Of a stretch of 64,000 nt of DNA, positions 30,837 to 41,642 are shown piece by piece. The first letter of the stretch is position 1. The number at the start of each line of letters is the position of its first letter. The position numbers and the translations under genes are program-made. The notes under the pieces were generated by a model. The model had not been told where the DNA came from. It did not search any database and was given only the letters and a program-made list of their open reading frames with translations. The DNA is from Choricystis sp. odSpoLacu1. Lineage: Eukaryota > Chlorophyta > Trebouxiophyceae. Location: assembly GCA_958009055.1 (NCBI GenBank), contig OY253653.1, positions 124,001 through 188,000 of the forward strand. Direction: 5' to 3'.

Positions 30837-31082
30837 GGTTTGGAGGCAGGAGGAAAACACCGGGGAAAAAGACGAAATTGGGGAGTCGGTGTGTTCGAGA
30901 GAGTCGCAGCGTCGATACACCAATCAGTCGTGCTTTTTTTCTTGCCCGCCCGCCCCTCCGTTCTGGGTTGGAAACTGGCACACACGCTTCTGCTTCTCGT
31001 CTCCCCCCAACCTTGAGCGCGTGCCACCACCCCGAGAGCGCGTGCCCCCGCCCTCCCCACATCGGCCCCCCCCCACCCCCCA
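30837..31082. promoter_or_regulatory. Putative bidirectional promoter TIM10 / COX17
   Basis: The 246 bp between two divergent start codons must contain both 5' UTRs and probably both promoters. Both products are small cysteine-rich intermembrane-space proteins. No specific element is recognised; an AT-richer patch sits near 30925-30945. The shared-promoter role is inferred from position. Confidence 0.5.
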
Positions 31083-31479
31083 ATGCCGCCGCCCACGCCC
31101 CCGCCCGACGGCACACCCAAGAAGAAGATCTGTTGCGCGTGCCCCGAGACCAAGGTGTGTGTGGGGGGGTGGGTGGGTGGCAGAAAGAGAAAAGGGTGGA
31201 AGCATGAAAGAACACACCGCCGCCCCGCCGTCACTGTCGACACTGCCCCCCAGCCGACCCGTCTCCCGCCCCTTCCACCCACAGAAAAAGAGGGACGAGT
31301 GCGTCACCACGCACGGTGAGCCATGTTTTTTTGTGTGAGTTGTATGTTTTCAGTGTGGCCAAACCTTCTCGCGCAACCACCCCACCCCACCTCCCACAGG
31401 CCCCGACGCGCACGTGTGCGCCCCCCTGATCGAAGCCCACAAAGTGTGCTTGCGCGCGGAAGGGTTCCAGGTGGAGTGA
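31083..31479 (+). CDS. COX17: Cytochrome c oxidase copper chaperone Cox17
   Basis: Three exons, 31083-31154, 31285-31315 and 31400-31479, giving 60 residues. It has the copper-binding CCAC motif (KKKICCACPETK), the first CX9C (CPETKKKRDEC) and the second CX9C (CAPLIEAHKVC), then LRAEGF as in the family. It delivers Cu(I) to Sco and Cox11 for complex IV assembly in the mitochondrial intermembrane space and, by family, is oxidised by Mia40. The segment between the two CX9C pairs (VTTHGPDAHV) is two residues longer than in the human protein. The stop is only 33 bp before the next gene start, with a CA repeat between. Confidence 0.95.
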
Positions 31480-31488
31480 GGGAAGAAG

Positions 31489-31512
31489 AAAACACACACA
31501 CACACACACACA
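31489..31512 (+). repeat. (AC)n microsatellite
   Basis: A run of about 11 AC units fills most of the gap between the COX17 stop and the ATG of the next gene, so it lies in the 5' leader or promoter of the RPA-interacting protein gene. Confidence 0.9.
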
Positions 31513-32207
31513 ATGCGGCCCTCGGCGCGCGCGCCCGCGCCGACCGAGTCGTTGCGCGACCGCCGCCTGCGCGCCGCCATGGCGGCCGCCGCGTCCGCGC
31601 GGGCGACCGCGCGGGCGGCCGCTCTGGCCGCCGCCCGGGCGGCGCGGGCGGCGGGCGCACCCCGGCGGGAGGCGGCGGCCGCGGCCGCGGCCGCCGCGCG
31701 CGCGCGGCCGCGCGCGCAGGCGCGGACGCCACCCCGTCCCTGCCTGATGACGAGATTGACGTGTGGACGGCGTGGGAGGAGGAGCTGGTGGAGGCCGCCC
31801 TGGCGGAGGAGGCGGCTGCAGCAGAGGCGGAGGACGCGGCCGAACTCGCTGCCCTGGTGGCAGCACACGCCGCGAGCGGCGACGCGCGCGCACACGGCGA
31901 CCGCGGCGCGTCTCCCCCGCCGCCGCCGCCGGCCGCGGTGGCTGCAGGCGCGTGCCCCGTGTGCCCGACCGGCCGGCTGGACGCCACGCGCGACGGCGGG
32001 CTGGTGTGCGGGGGGGTGTGTGGCGCGACCGTGCGGGCGGCGCACGCGGGGACGCCCGCGACGTTCAATGATCTCGCCACCCGCGTCGCGGCCGCGGAAA
32101 CCGCGCACGCGGCCACCGGGTGTGGAGCGCCGCCCGCCCGCATGGTGGCGGGGGGCACCCTGTTCCTGACGTGCGGGGTGTGCGGGTGTGTGGAGGCGGT
32201 CTTGTAG
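31513..32207 (+). CDS. RPA-interacting protein (RIP-alpha/RPAIN) homologue
   Basis: Nuclear import adaptor for replication protein A in animals and plants. The N-terminal helix (TESLRDRRLRAAMAAAASAR) is basic and Ala-rich; the central acidic part is SLPDDEIDVWTAWEEELVEA. The C-terminal zinc-finger-like domain has ACPVCPTGRL, GLVCGGVCGATVRA, an H...C pair (AHAATGCGAPP) and LFLTCGVCGCVEAV, the family's CxxC..C..C / C..CxxC pattern. There is no intron. The N- and C-terminal parts are in different frames; the switch lies in the GC-alternating tract 31697-31720. Read as one gene, the protein is about 230 residues, normal for RPAIN. ATG 31513 follows the AC repeat directly. Confidence 0.8.
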
Positions 32208-32268
32208 GAGGGGGGTTGAACACAAGGCTACAGAGATTCAAACCTTGTTCCATCACGTCTTCTTCATC

Positions 32269-33097
32269 TCACCCAACCGGCGGCTCCCCCAGCCTCTCCA
32301 CCGCCCCCTTGCCATCCACCACGTTGTACAGGAACACGTTGTCCAGGGGCGGGCCACGGCGGGTGACGTTTTTCACAGCCTCAGAGGAGAGGGCGCCCCC
32401 CACAATCGCTGCCACCGCCGCCTCCTCCTCCTCCGCCCCCACAAACGAGGCCAGCGACCCGTCATCCACGAAGCGGGCGATGGCGTGGGGGGCGACCCCG
32501 TCCGCGGTCGCCAGGGCGTGGCCCCGGTCGGCGAGGGCAGAGGCGTCCGAGGCGGACGGCGTCGAGTGGGTGTGCACCTCAAAATCCGCCACACACCGCA
32601 GCACGTACACCAAGCCGTGGGTGCGGCGTGGGTGGAGGCCGGCCCACGAGTGGAAGAGGGCGCGTTCGAGGGGGGCGTAGCGCGTGGTGTGGGTTTGGGG
32701 GGGGGGGGGGGGGGGGCGGCTGGGTTGGCGCCAGCAGCAGCACCGCCCGCCACAGCAGCCGGCGTCCACTCAAACGCTTCCCCCCCATTCACAAAGGCAA
32801 AGCCCGCCCCCCCGCGCACCCCGCCCCAGAAGAAGGCGGTCCCCGCATCAGTGGCGGCGGCGTCGACGGCCAGAGCGAACGTGGTGGTCGCTTCCCGCGT
32901 GCGGGGGGCGCCAGCGACAATGGCCACCGCCGCCCCACTGAGCGCGGCCGCCAGGGAGGCGGGTTGGGGGGGGGGTGAAGGCAGCACGATCACAGCGACG
33001 TGGGGGTTCATCTCGCGCAGGGCGGTGGCGGTGGCGGCGGCGACACTGTGTGTGTTGTGGGGAGGGGGGTTGGTGAGAGAAAAAGGAAAAAGAAAAA

Positions 33098-33134
<37 letters not shown>

Positions 33135-33796
33135 CACTCTCTCTATCTCTCACCTCGACCCGGGGGCTGGCGGGTCGGCGCACGCGGCCACCAAAAAGTT
33201 GCCGCGCGGCGCTGGGTTGGCCGCCAACGCCTCCGCATCCGCTGGCAGCGTCGCGCCATCGTCCACCAGGTCCAGGCGGCCGACGCCGGCCAGGACCAGG
33301 TTTTTGGCGATCTGTGGGGTGGTGGGAATGGTGAGTTGATGTGAAAAAACCGAAGAGTCGTGGAAACAGCAAGTGGGGGCAGATAGTCTCCCCCCCTCTT
33401 TTCACCCAACGCACCTCTGCCGCCAGGCAGCCCGACCCAAAGAGGACGACGCGGGCTTGGGAGAGGCTGTGTGGGTTGTGTGTGTGTGAGAGAGGAAGGT
33501 GGGGTGAAAAAAAAAAACGGGACAGCGAGCGGGTCCGTCGTCGCCTCTGGATGTCTCGATGGGAGCGAGAGAGTCCCCTCTTGCCCCCCTCTTCCCACTC
33601 TGACGCCACAACCGCGTCCAGACATAGCACGCTATCACACTGCCAGCGAAAAAACTGGGGGCAAAGGGGCGCGTGGCCCCCCACCGCATGCAACACACAC
33701 GCACACGCACCGTTGCTGCGCGGCCACGCCCCACACCCGCAGCTGGCGGTCGTAGACTTCGGCCTCGGCCTCGGTCAGGCCCGTCGTTTCAGCCAT
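32269..33796 (-). CDS. SAE1: SUMO-activating enzyme subunit 1 (AOS1/SAE1), E1-like
   Basis: Non-catalytic half of the heterodimeric SUMO E1. Exons: 33796-33711, 33466-33415, 33311-33154 and 33045-32269. In order: EAEVYDRQLRVWGVAAQQR, the nucleotide-binding segment VVLFGSGCLAAE|IAKNLVLAGVGRLDLVDDG, TALREMNPHVAVIV, FWGGVRGGAGFAFV, and the C-terminal SFVGAEEEEAAVAAIVGGAL and PLDNVFLYNVVDGKGAVERL, which is very close to SAE1 (PLDNVFFYNG.DG.G.VE). As expected for this subunit, no catalytic Cys domain is present. In exon 4 the frame changes at a 20-G run (32697-32716). It is head-to-head with the aminopeptidase P gene, 106 bp between starts. Confidence 0.88.
33099..33132 (+). repeat. (CA)n microsatellite in SAE1 intron
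   Basis: About 16 CA units within the third intron of the SAE1 gene. On the coding strand this is a GT tract just after the donor site. Confidence 0.9.
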
Positions 33797-33902
33797 GTGC
33801 GCGCGTGTTGTGCGGCACAAAATGACAAAGAAAACGACGAAAAACAGTGATGCCTTCGCTCCGCTCACACTCGCCTCCACGACGCGTCCTTCCTTCCTTT
33901 GC

Positions 33903-36175
33903 ATGCGTCTCGCCCAGCGCGCCCCCCTCCGCGTGGCAGCCCCCCTGCGCGCCGCTGTGGCTCGCGCATCTTTCAGCAAGGTGTGGAGAAAGAGGGGGCT
34001 GTGGTGTGTGTGTGTGTTTGTGGGCGTGCGTGCAACGCCCTGACGCCCCGACTCTGCCAATTTCACCAACACACAGGCTGCCGCCCCTCCCCGCCCCCTC
34101 GCCCCCCGTCTGCCCGCCATGGCGGGCCCCGCTGCCGGCGCCCCCACTGCTGACGCGCCGACGGCGTCCACCGCTCCCCCCCCGCCCCCGTGCCCCAAGC
34201 TGACCGCGCTGCGCGCCGCGATGGCGGGGGCTGGCGTCGACGCGTACATCGTGCCCACCGAGGACCCGCACATGGTGAGAAGAGAGGGAAGAGAGTGGTT
34301 GCGTGTGGGTGGAAGGAGAGTGAGAATAAACAAAAAAGACAATCATCATTTCCCAACACCCTCCCTCCTCAGTCCGAATACCCCCCCACCTGCGACGCTC
34401 GCCGCGACTGGCTGACGGGATTCACCGGGTCCGCCGGCACCGCCGTCGTGACGGCGGACGCGGCGGGGCTGTGGACGGATGGCCGCTACTTCCTGCAGGC
34501 CGCCAACCAGCTCTCTGCCCACTGGACGCTCATGAAATCGGGCACCCCCGGCGTCCCCGAACCCGCCGACTGGCTGGCCACCACGCTCGGCCCTGTGGGG
34601 GGGCGGGTCGGCATCGACCCCTGGCTGCACACGATCGAGGCGGCGAGGAAGCTGGAGAGCACGCTCGCCGACGCGGGGGCCTCCCTCCACCCCCTCCCGG
34701 ACGGCAACCTCGTCGACGCCGCCTGGGGCGCCGCCCGCCCGCCCCCTCCCTCCGCCCCGCTGCGCGTGCACCCGGCGCAGTGGGCGGGGGTGAGCGTGGC
34801 GGACAAGCTGACCACCCTGCGCGCCGGCGCGACCCGCGCCGGCGCGGACGCCATCCTCGTCACCTCCCTCGACGAAGTCGCCTGGCTCCTCAACGTGCGC
34901 GGCGCCGACGTCGAGTTCAACCCGGTGGCGGTGGCGTATGTGTTGGTGACGGCCGAGGCGGCGACGCTTTACTGCGACGCGGGCAAGGTGGGGGCTGACG
35001 TGTCCTCTCACCTGGCCGACGCGGGCGTCACCCTCGCCCCCTACGACCGCATCGCGGCCGACGTGGCCGCCGTGGCGGCGTCCGGGGGGCGGCTGTGGGC
35101 GGACCCATCCAAAGTGTCGGCCGCGCTGGCGGCCGCCGCGGCGGACGGCGCGGCGTCGACCCACAACGGCGGCGCGCCGCGCGCGGCCAAGCGCGCCAAG
35201 GCCGCCCCGGCACCCCCCCCCCGCACGCCCAAGCCCCTGCTGGAGAAGCCGTCCCCCGTGGCCGCGGCCAAGGCGGTCAAGAATGAGGCCGAACTGGCGG
35301 GCATGGACGAAGCCCACGCGCGCGACGGCGTCGCGCTCGCCACCGCGCTGGCCGCGGTCGACGCCGCCGCAGCGGGCGGCCGCTCCCTGTCCGAGGTGGA
35401 GGTGGACGACCTGGTGACGGGGGCGCGCACGGCGCGGGGCGGGTTCATCGAGCCCTCCTTCCCGACGATCGCCGGCGTCGACGCCAACGGCGCCATCATC
35501 CACTACCGCGCCGACCCCGCCACCGCGGCCTCCACCCACCCCGACTCCCTGCTCCTCATCGACTCGGGGGGGCAGTACGAGTGCGGCACGACCGACGTCA
35601 CCCGCACCGTGTGCATGGGGACGCCGCGCCCCGGCATCAAGGATGCCTTCACCCGCGTCCTGCGCGGCCACATCGGCCTCGCCACCGCCGTCTTCCCAGA
35701 GGGCACGCCCGGCCTGGCTCTCGACACCCTGGCCCGCATGCCCCTGTGGGCTGCCGGCCTCAACTACAGGCACGGCACGGGGCACGGCGTCGGCGCCGCG
35801 CTCAACGTGCACGAAGGCCCTCAGTCCATCTCGACGCGCCTGCACGTGCACACCCCCCTGGAGGAGGGCATGATTGTGTCGATTGAGCCGGGGTACTATG
35901 AGGATGGGCAGTACGGCATCAGGATTGAAAACCTGGTGGTGATTGTGCGGGCCGACACGACACACTCGTTTGGTGGCTCCAAATTCTTCACGTTCCGCCC
36001 ACTCACCCTGGCCCCTCTCCAAACCAAGCTGATCGATGTGGCCCAGCTGACGGATGGCGAACTGGCGTGGGTGAATGAGTACCATGCCCAAGTGTGGGAC
36101 AAGATTTCGCCTCGCGTGCAGGATGAGGGGGTGAAGGCGTGGCTGCGCAAGGCGACGGTGCCGCTGAGCCGGTGA
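33903..36175 (+). CDS. Xaa-Pro aminopeptidase (aminopeptidase P, M24B), organelle-targeted
   Basis: Removes N-terminal residues preceding proline. Exons: 33903-33980, 34077-34274 and 34373-36175, giving 692 residues. The first exon (MRLAQRAPLRVAAPLRAAVA) is Arg/Ala-rich, typical of mitochondrial or plastid presequences; the mature part starts near an internal Met (PAMAGPAAG). The creatinase N-domain reads VDAYIVPTEDPHM|SEYPPT, DWLTGFTGSAGTAVV and LWTDGRYFLQA. The pita-bread metal ligands are present: IDSGGQYECGTTDVTRTV (two Asp), HGTGHGVG (His), SIEPGYY (Glu) and RIENLVV (Glu). Both halves match eukaryotic XPNPEP1-type enzymes. An internal Met could give a cytosolic form from a downstream start. 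Confidence 0.95.
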
Positions 36176-36459
36176 AGAGGGAACAGAGGGAGAGAGAGAG
36201 AGAGCAAAGTGTGTGTGTGTGGTGTAAGCAAAGGGACGAGGTGTGTGGAGCACGAGACGGCAGGGGGGGGTCGACAGCGTTTTTTTTCTCCTGGGGGTTG
36301 GGCCTTCTTTTTGTTTTTTTTACACACCGGCAGCGACAACACACGAGGTTGGCCGCCTTGTTTGTTAGGGGCGTTTTTTTTTTTTTTTGCCTTTTTTGCC
36401 TTTTTGCCAGGAGAGGCGGACCACTCTCCCCTTTTTTCTCCTTTCCTTTTGCGCCCGCC

Positions 36460-36844
36460 ATGGCGGCTCCCGACGAACGCCCGGGCCGCGTCATCCTGGT
36501 GCCCTGCGAAGACACAGAGGTGTGTGTGTGTGTGCGCGCGTGTGACGACCCTCCCGCGCGTCGTTTCCGCACCCCCATTCCCTCACCCACCCACCCAACC
36601 CACACAGGACTGCCTCGCCGCCCTCCACTGGTGCCTGGCCGACCTCTACCGCCCGGGAGACTCCTTCCACTTTCTGCACGTCGCCCGCGCTCGCTCCGAC
36701 TGGGGGGACGCGTTCTGCGCCCCCGACGCGCACGCCGCGTGCGCCGCGCTGGAGCAGGCACAGGCTGCCATCCTGGACAAGTTTGCGGCGGCGGTGGACG
36801 CGGTGGGGGTGAGTAGTTTTTGGGGAAGGGTTTGTGTGGGAAGG

Positions 36845-36880
<36 letters not shown>

Positions 36881-37158
36881 AGTGCATCGAAAAAACAAAC
36901 AAAACAAACAAAAAACCAACCCACCCCCTCCTCTCCTCTCAGGCTCCCTACCACGTCGCCATCGACCACGCCCCCGCCGACACCCACGACGCCGTCGCAG
37001 ACGCCATCTGCGCCCGCGCGTCCGCGGTGGGTGCGTCCCTGGTGGTCCTGCCCGCCCACAATCGCGGCGCGGTCGCGCGCGCGTTCCGCGTCGGCTCGGT
37101 GACGCGGGCGGTCATCGATCGCAGCCCCGTCACCGTGGCCGTCATGCGGCACGCGTGA
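36460..37158 (+). CDS. Universal stress protein (USP-A domain)
   Basis: Three exons, 36460-36519, 36608-36808 and 36943-37158, giving 158 residues, the size of a single USP domain. It starts PGRVILVPCEDTE and has HWCLADLYRPGDSFHFLHV, APYHVAIDHA and ARASAVGASLVVLPAHNRG. The ATP-binding loop is GAVARAFRVGSVTRAVIDRS (family G.....GS.S..V....). The last strand is PVTVAVMR. Plant and algal USPs bind ATP and respond to stress, but the specific role is unknown. The second intron is almost entirely a (GA)n repeat. It is convergent with the C2-domain gene. Confidence 0.9.
36847..36880 (+). repeat. (GA)n microsatellite in USP gene intron
   Basis: About 16 GA units inside intron 2 of the universal stress protein gene, followed by an A/C-rich stretch and the CTCAG acceptor. 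Confidence 0.9.
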
Positions 37159-37464
37159 TGATTGGTGTGGTGTCGTGTTTGTGTATTTTCGAGAGGGACA
37201 GCACTTGAGAGAGAAAACGTTTTTTAGAGAGCGAACGGTTTTCGGTTTTTTCGTTTTGCAATGACAACGCAGGGAAAAAAAGAAAGGCAAATCAGGCAGG
37301 TGCGGTGCTGTTTCCGCTCATTGGCGTCTCTCAGTGCGTTTATTTGTTTGGTAGGGGGGCAGGGGTGGGTACGCGGGCGCGGCGGGTAGAAACAAAGCGG
37401 GCGGGACAAAAAAAGCCGGCGCCTCACGCCCTCTCCCACCCTCCTTTTCTCCACCCTCTCCACC
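37159..37464. other. Intergenic region between convergent USP and C2 genes
   Basis: 306 bp between two stop codons. It has AT-richer patches with A and T runs (37210-37290), as expected of 3' ends, and a CT-rich stretch at 37436-37465. No coding or RNA feature is supported. Confidence 0.5.
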
Positions 37465-39041
37465 TCACGGCTCCGTCGTCAGGGGCGGCCCCTGGGGCAC
37501 GTCCACCGTCTTGCGCGCGCCCGGCGTGCCGCCCAGGGTCGCCCCGCGCGGCGCGGTGGCGCGCGTAGGGGAGGGCGAGCGGCGGCGGCCGAGCAGGCCG
37601 CCACCACCGCCGCCGCCGCCGCGCGTGGGGGAAGGGGAGCGGCGGCCACCCAGCATCGTGCCACCGCCGCGAGTGGGGGAGGGGGTGCGGCGGCGGCCGA
37701 GCACGCCGCCGCCGCCACCGCCGCCGCCACCGACGCCCACACCACCGCCGCCCACCACCCCGCCGCGCTCCTCAAACCGCCCCGTCTCCAGGCGCAGTTC
37801 CGGCTTGCCTGCCGCCAGGTCGGCGGGCGCGTCCTCCCGCACGATGCGCTCCGTGATCGCGCCCTCGCGCGAGCGGGGCGGCCCCGCGCGCTCGCCCACA
37901 TAGCGCGTCTCCACGACAAACCGTTTCGTGACGGGCGTCGCCACCGTCACCTGCTGCACCCGCTCCAGCACCTTCACGCGGTCCTCTGTCGTGGTCAACA
38001 GGCGGCGCTCGATGAGGATGCCGTCGTCGGGGCCTTCCACGGCGCCGGGGGGGGGGGGGTGTAGGTCTCGGCGGTGCGCGAAAACTCGGTCGCGCCGAAA
38101 CCGCCGCCGCCGCGGTCGCGCTCAAACCCGCCGCCACCCGTGTGCACGCCGGCGCCGCGGTCGCCCTCGTACGCGGGGCCGCCGAGGCTGGGGGAGGCGC
38201 GGTCGCGGTCGCCGCGGTCGCCGCCCACGCGGCCGCCCGTCACGCGGGCGACAGCGGAGGTGAGCGTGCCGCGCGCGCGCTCGGCAAGTGGGAGACGTCG
38301 AGCGGCGGCCAGTGGCGCCACCGCCAGCCGTACCGCCGGTCGCCATGCCGCCACCACCACCGCCCATGGACTCGCCCCAACTGACGGCGCCCTCGGACAC
38401 GACGCGGCCGCGGGACGGCGACTCGGCGTGGCGGGCGGGGGACCCGGCGCGGCGCGTCGGCGACGGCGCGCGGCGCCCGCCGCCGCCCGCGGCCACGGCA
38501 GCCGGCGTGGCGGGCCCCATGCCACCGACTTCACCCTTGCCGGTGCAGACCACGGACAGCGTCAGCACGCCGGCGTGCTTGTCCGCCTTGTCATAGAGTT
38601 CGATGCGGCGGGTGGAGGCGTCCCCCATCCCACCACCACCGGAGGCTTTGGGGATCTTGATGACTCCCGACCCCAGCAAGGAGTCGGCCAGGATGGCGTT
38701 GTGGTCGTAGACGGCGACGAGGAGCTGGGGTGGGGTGGAGGGGTGGGGTGGGAGGGTGGGGAGGATGAGCGACAGAAAAAAAGGCGCGCCCTCCCTCTCT
38801 CTCTCTCCCCCACCCTCCCTCCTCCCACCTCGCTCGACTCGGGCTTGAAGTCGCCATCCAGTACCAGGGTGTCGCCCCACGTGACGTCGCCGCCACCCCG
38901 CGACACGGCGCGCGTCTGGGCGCGAATCTCGGTGCCGGAGGCGTCGGTGGCTGCAAAAACAGCGTAAGGTGAGGCTTTGGTGAGGAGGCCAGACGACTTG
39001 TCCTCCGTCAGGTGAGCGGAGATGTTGGAGAGCTCGAGCAT
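37465..39041 (-). CDS. C2-domain protein with Gly/Arg-rich tail containing repeated SPSPTRGGG units
   Basis: Exons 39041-38829 and 38724-37465. The N-terminal C2 domain covers about 130 residues: LELSNISAHLTEDKSSGLLT, SPYAVFAATDASGTEIRAQT, DVTWGDTLVLDGDFKPESSE, LLVAVYDHNAILADSLLG and IELYDKADKHAGVLTLSVVC. This predicts Ca2+/phospholipid binding at membranes. The tail is low-complexity (GGRRAPSPTRRAG; EGDRGAGVHTGGGGFERDRG), then ILIERRLLTTTEDRVKVLER and near the end three tandem units of about 20 residues of the type GRRRSPSPTRGGG with Gly runs. The tail frame shifts out at a GC run (38272-38280) and back at a 13-G run (38047-38059); total length stays a multiple of three. The SPSPTR sites could be kinase targets. 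Function unknown. Confidence 0.7.
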
Positions 39042-39433
39042 GGTGTGGGCTGTGTGGGGGAGGGAGGGGAGGGAGGGATGGTGGGTGGGCGGGAGGAGAG
39101 GAGGAAGAGTCGAGTCGTCGGCGCACGCTTGGCGAAAAAAACGCGCGCACACGCAGCCACCGCCGCGCCTCCCACCCTGCTCCCTGCCCCCCGCCGCTCG
39201 CACGGCGCCTCTCTCCAACACGCTCTGCTCACCTTGGAGTGGGGAGGGAGGGGAGGGGGGGGAGGGGAAGGTGTGTGTGTGTGTGAGGGTGTGACAGTCG
39301 AAAAACGACGCGAGTTGTGAGCGAGTGATTTTTTCGTCCTCTCTTCTTCCCTCCGTTCAGCCTTTCATGAAAAAAAGCAGAGTCTTCATAACAAGTGCGT
39401 GCACACCCCACACCCCCTTTATTCTTCTTTTCA
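39042..39433. other. Intergenic region between the C2 and BTB genes
   Basis: 392 bp upstream of the C2 gene start and downstream of the BTB gene stop. It includes a G-rich purine tract (39236-39270), a short GT repeat (39271-39284) and an AT-richer segment near 39360-39400. It presumably holds the C2 promoter; no gene is seen. Confidence 0.5.
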
Positions 39434-41162
39434 TCAAAGCACCCTCGTCACCGCCACGTGAAAACGCAGCCTCCCTGCTTTGGCCCACCCGCCACCATCC
39501 TCCTCCCCCGCCACCCCACTCGGCACCCCCCGCACCCCCGCCAGGCCGTATGCCGTCGTGGCAGGCCACACGGACGCGGTGTCCAGTTTGACGGGGGCGA
39601 CGGCAGCGGAAGCGGAGGCTTGGCGGATTGTGTAAGTCGCGCCCAGCGGAGGCCGCGCAGCGCGCGCCGGCGCCGGGGAGCGCAGCGTGCAGGAACAGGC
39701 CGGCCTGGCGGGCGTCGGCTTGGCAGGTGTCTACCGCGACGTACCAGTGGAGGCCGCCCCAGAAGCGGGTGCGGGAGGGGGGGGGCGGGGTGGCGCGCAG
39801 AGGGGCGGTTGACGCACTGGCGTCGCCGCCACCACGGGCCACCAACGCCGCCACCGCGCTGGCTTCCACATCATACTCAAACGCCAGCCGCGTGGCGCGC
39901 GACGGCGGGCGCGGCGGGCGCGCCTCGCGCGGCGGCGCGCCGGGAGGCGCGGCGACCCAGGGCGCGGCGCCCGCCAGAGCAGCCGCAAACAGGGGGGAGC
40001 AGTGCTCCGGGCGCAGCGCCGCCCCCAGCACCGCTTTGGCGTCGGGCGGGGCGGCGGGCGTGGCAGCCGCCAGCCAGGCGGCGGCGGCTGCAGCGGCCGA
40101 GTTTTCGCACGCGGCCGCGGTGGCGGGCGTGGACAGCAGTGCGGCGGCGCCCGCCAGAGGCAGCGCGGACCAGGCGGCCGCCAGGGCGGGATCGTCCAGG
40201 GTGACGTCAATGTCCAGGCCCAGGTAGGGCGGGATGGAGGCCGGGTCGGTGGCGGCGGCGTGCAGGATTTTGCGCTGGGGAGGGGGGGGGGGGTGTTAAA
40301 AAGGGTTAAGATGACAAAAGAAACTGAACCCAAACCGTTACCCGCCTTCTACTACACCAAAACTCTCACCTGCACCGTCGCATACAGCGCGTCCGAGTCG
40401 ATGCCCGCCCTGCCCGCCGCCGCCAGCGCGGCCGCGGCCGCGGTGGCTGCCCACCCGAGTGTGTGAGGGGGCACGGCTGCCAGGGCGGCCGCCGCCACGA
40501 CCAACACGGGGGCCACGCCCCAGGCGTCGGCCAGGCTCAGCATGTCGAGCAGCAGGAGCTGAGTAGGGAGGCAAGGGGGAGGTGTTGGGGTTCAGTTATT
40601 CTGTTTTTGACCTTTTGCCCGTTTTGACTCGCGCACGCCTGCCCCCCCTCTTCCTCCCCTCCCACCTGCTCCGCTCCATCCGCCCCGCCCGCCACATCCC
40701 GCGCATCATGCACCACCCTCAACACCGCCACCGCCGCCGTCACCAGGCGCGCGGGCACCCGCAGCGTGACGGCGGGGGCACCGCCGTCGCTGTCGCCGCC
40801 GCTGCGCGCGACCGGCGCCGCCGCGGCCAGCGCGTCCCGCCACGCGGGGCAGGCGGCCGCCAGGGCGGCCGCGTCCACCGTGACGTGCAGGGTGGAGGGC
40901 GGGGTGGCGGCAGAGGCGACGGGGGGCAGCGTTGGCGCAAGAGGCGCGGGCGGCGCGCGGCCAGCGGCCCGCGTCGCGGGCACGGGCGGCGTCCAGGCGC
41001 CATCACTGGACCCGGTCAGCACGCTGACGTCCAGAGGGATGGGGGGCGCGCTGTCGGGGGCGCCGTCGGCGACGACTGCCACGACGGCGGCGTGTGGGGT
41101 CGTGGCGCCCCCCCGCTGCGGCGCGGAGGGGGCGGCCCGCTGCGTCGTGTGGTGGCGGCCAT
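39434..41162 (-). CDS. BTB/POZ domain protein
   Basis: Exons 41162-40666, 40558-40370 and 40274-39434. The BTB fold is suggested by LHVTVDAAALAAACPAWRDA, PAVTLRVPARLVTAAVAVLR, VVHDARDV, LLLLDMLSLADAWGVAPVLV (family LL.LADRF.V..L) and the following helix. Later parts have AVLGAALRPEHCSPLF, TRLAFEYDVEASAVAALVAR, FWGGLHWYVAVDTCQADARQ and LGATYTIRQASASAAVAPVK, resembling the C-terminal domain of plant BTB proteins. Such proteins often adapt substrates to CUL3 ubiquitin ligases. The start (ATG 41162) is the nearest in frame after allowing a shift at the C7 run (41107-41113); a second shift lies in the GC tract near 39653-39672. The two cancel. The BTB call is moderate; a partner is not identifiable. 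Confidence 0.6.
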
Positions 41163-41642
41163 GGGAGGGAGGGTGTGCAAAGCGCAGCCAGCAGAGAGGA
41201 CGTGTGTGTGGCTGTGTCTCTGGGGTGGTGGTGGTGGCGTGTGTTGTGGGGAGGCGGTCAACTCTTTTGACCCTGGGGGGCGCCTGCCCACCCGAAAGAA
41301 AACGTACGGCCGCAGCCCCCACGCGCAAGAAAACGCTCACCTGTTCACACCCAGCAGAGAGGCTCCGCCTGGCCTCTGTGTGTGTGGCTGCCGACCCACC
41401 CCGTGCGGCCCACCGGTGGTGTGGGTTTGGGGTCGCGTGAAACGTTCTTTTGTGTGTGGAGAGAGTGGTGGGCTGCACTCTTTTTTGTGCTGCTCTTGCT
41501 CTCCCCGCGGGCGCGCGTTCCCTGCCCGACCCCGCGCGGCACACCCGATCACTGCCCATCCATCTCCGCATCCTGCCGGACGCGGCAGACGCAGCAGGCG
41601 CCACCACCCCATCAAAACATAAAACTGATTGAACAGCGCTCC
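41163..41642. promoter_or_regulatory. Divergent intergenic region BTB / TMEM62-like
   Basis: 480 bp between divergent start codons. It has a T/G-rich strand bias and a GGTGGTGGTGG stretch around 41226-41236. Promoter role is inferred from position only. No supported coding exon was found here, although a 5' exon for either gene cannot be excluded. Confidence 0.4.

Noticed and set aside
34346..36253. 635-codon minus-strand frame opposite the aminopeptidase P gene
   Set aside because: Antisense shadow: no family features, and it spans the plus-strand introns and 3' region.
4112..37464. Volvocalean-type TGTAA polyadenylation signals after stop codons
   Set aside because: TGTAA occurs after a few genes (for example near 21058 and 36223) but not consistently, so I did not annotate signals or use them for placing the organism.
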